64,000 bases of DNA from Pseudofulvibacter geojedonensis (GTDB lineage Bacteria; Bacteroidota; Bacteroidia; Flavobacteriales; Flavobacteriaceae): contig NZ_JBHTJM010000001.1 of the NCBI RefSeq assembly GCF_042675745.1, positions 1 to 64,000 on the forward strand, in the 5' to 3' direction. How positions within the stretch are numbered: the first letter of the stretch is position 1; every line of letters begins with the position of its first letter. The notes under the pieces were generated by a model, which saw only the letters and a program-made list of their open reading frames with translations, had not been told where the DNA came from and ran no database searches. This document shows positions 63,520-64,000 of the stretch, piece after piece. The translations under genes were made by a program, and so were the position numbers.

Positions 63520-64000
63520 TTAATTGTTTAAAATATGTTGCTTTATATGCTCATCAAAACGTATAAAATCATTTTCAATATCTGGGTTTTTCATAACGTC
63601 ATAAGCTACAAATGTTGGTAAAGCTTCCATACCAAAGAATTTAAAATTTAGGTGTGTTGGTAAGAATAAATCGTCTACGCCATTTCCTGAGAAGAACCAT
63701 TGGTTCTTGTCATTAAAAGCGCTTTTTGGTGCATTAAAGGTTAGGGACAACATATATTTTTTGCCATTTAAAGTTCCTCCTGTTCCATACTGTTTTGAAG
63801 CATCTTCTCTTGTACGACCATCACCAGCGCATAATCTACCATCCATTCCAAAAGAGTATACATAGTCCTGATATTTTTTGAAGCTCCATGGTGTTCCCAT
63901 CCAATTTACGGGTGATTGTACAATAACAATGTCTGCCCATTGATGCTTAGAAATTTCATCATCAATATTATAATCGTCTTTCATTGTTGTGGTTTTGATT
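63520..64000 (-). CDS. NAD(P)H:quinone reductase-like flavoprotein, 5' end outside window
   Basis: At least 159 residues; the frame stays open to the window edge (IKTTT before the internal ATG at 63984), and the family has about 190 residues, so the N terminus is missing. MdaB-like flavodoxin-fold landmarks: WADIVIVQSPVNWMGTPWSFKKYQDYVY, GMDGRLCAGDGRTRED and KQYGTGGTLNGKKYML. MdaB-type enzymes reduce quinones with two electrons using FAD/FMN, protecting against redox stress. It starts the operon with the peroxiredoxin gene, which fits an oxidative-stress pair. Confidence 0.85.
   Translation of the reverse strand, partial: IKTTTMKDDYNIDDEISKHQWADIVIVQSPVNWMGTPWSFKKYQDYVYSFGMDGRLCAGDGRTREDASKQYGTGGTLNGKKYMLSLTFNAPKSAFNDKNQWFFSGNGVDDLFLPTHLNFKFFGMEALPTFVAYDVMKNPDIENDFIRFDEHIKQHILNN

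Overview
The window is a low-GC chromosomal segment of a marine-type member of the Flavobacteriaceae (Bacteroidota). Reasons: the lpxD / lpxC-fabZ fusion / lpxA / efp block, a PorX regulator and several proteins with type IX secretion (T9SS) sorting domains, a fused E1 alpha/beta 2-oxo acid dehydrogenase, MutS2 without an Smr domain, few Shine-Dalgarno sites, and -7 boxes of the TAnnTTTG type. No tRNA, rRNA or CRISPR array was seen. A run of 99 N (6817-6915) interrupts ald, so this is a draft assembly; two further coding disruptions (17846, 63121) may be real or may be sequence errors.

Region 1 (1-5071) is the most striking part. Four complete one-gene cassettes, all on the minus strand, are separated by imperfect palindromes of about 130 bp that resemble integron attC sites. 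They lie next to a tyrosine recombinase that lacks the typical IntI insertion and points in the same direction as the cassettes. Each cassette is bounded by inverted 9-10 bp copies of its own version of a GTTNNNN core. The cores match within a cassette and not within a site, which is the expected footprint of cutting between G and TT. I read it as an integron-like system with a non-canonical integrase.

Region 2 (5072-22072) is conserved core: a zinc-ribbon protein, the minus-strand operon porX-tsaE-ald-DUF4258, then plus-strand lipid A genes, efp, a second LpxD-like gene, an NTF2-like gene and sucD. A large M16 peptidase lipoprotein follows, split by one in-frame stop, then a membrane methyltransferase and an rRNA methyltransferase.

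Region 3 (22289-32072) is a five-gene operon resembling a Pel exopolysaccharide locus: a PelF-like GT4 glycosyltransferase, a PelG-like membrane protein, a separate PelA-type hydrolase (GH114-like), a large polytopic protein, and a 1263-residue lipoprotein that appears to fuse a deacetylase, TPR-like helices and an outer-membrane beta-barrel. A DUF4874/DUF4832 T9SS substrate converges on it, and a tiny protein made of little more than a sorting domain follows.

Region 4 (34296-56658) is mostly housekeeping: fabG with a VWA protein and a prohibitin-like protein, a 1359-residue Asp-box/PKD/LamG T9SS protein, mutS2, ung, a cold shock protein, a nucleoside phosphorylase paired with a cytoplasmic solute-binding-like protein, a SUI1 factor, a 2OG-Fe(II) oxygenase, the fused E1, a pseudouridine synthase and an MFS pump.

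Region 5 (56659-64000) looks accessory: a DHFR-like / TetR / short UvrA-like operon lies between two diverged, colinear non-coding repeat regions with large hairpins. A bestrophin-type channel, a frameshifted peroxiredoxin and a partial NAD(P)H:quinone reductase-like gene follow at the right edge.
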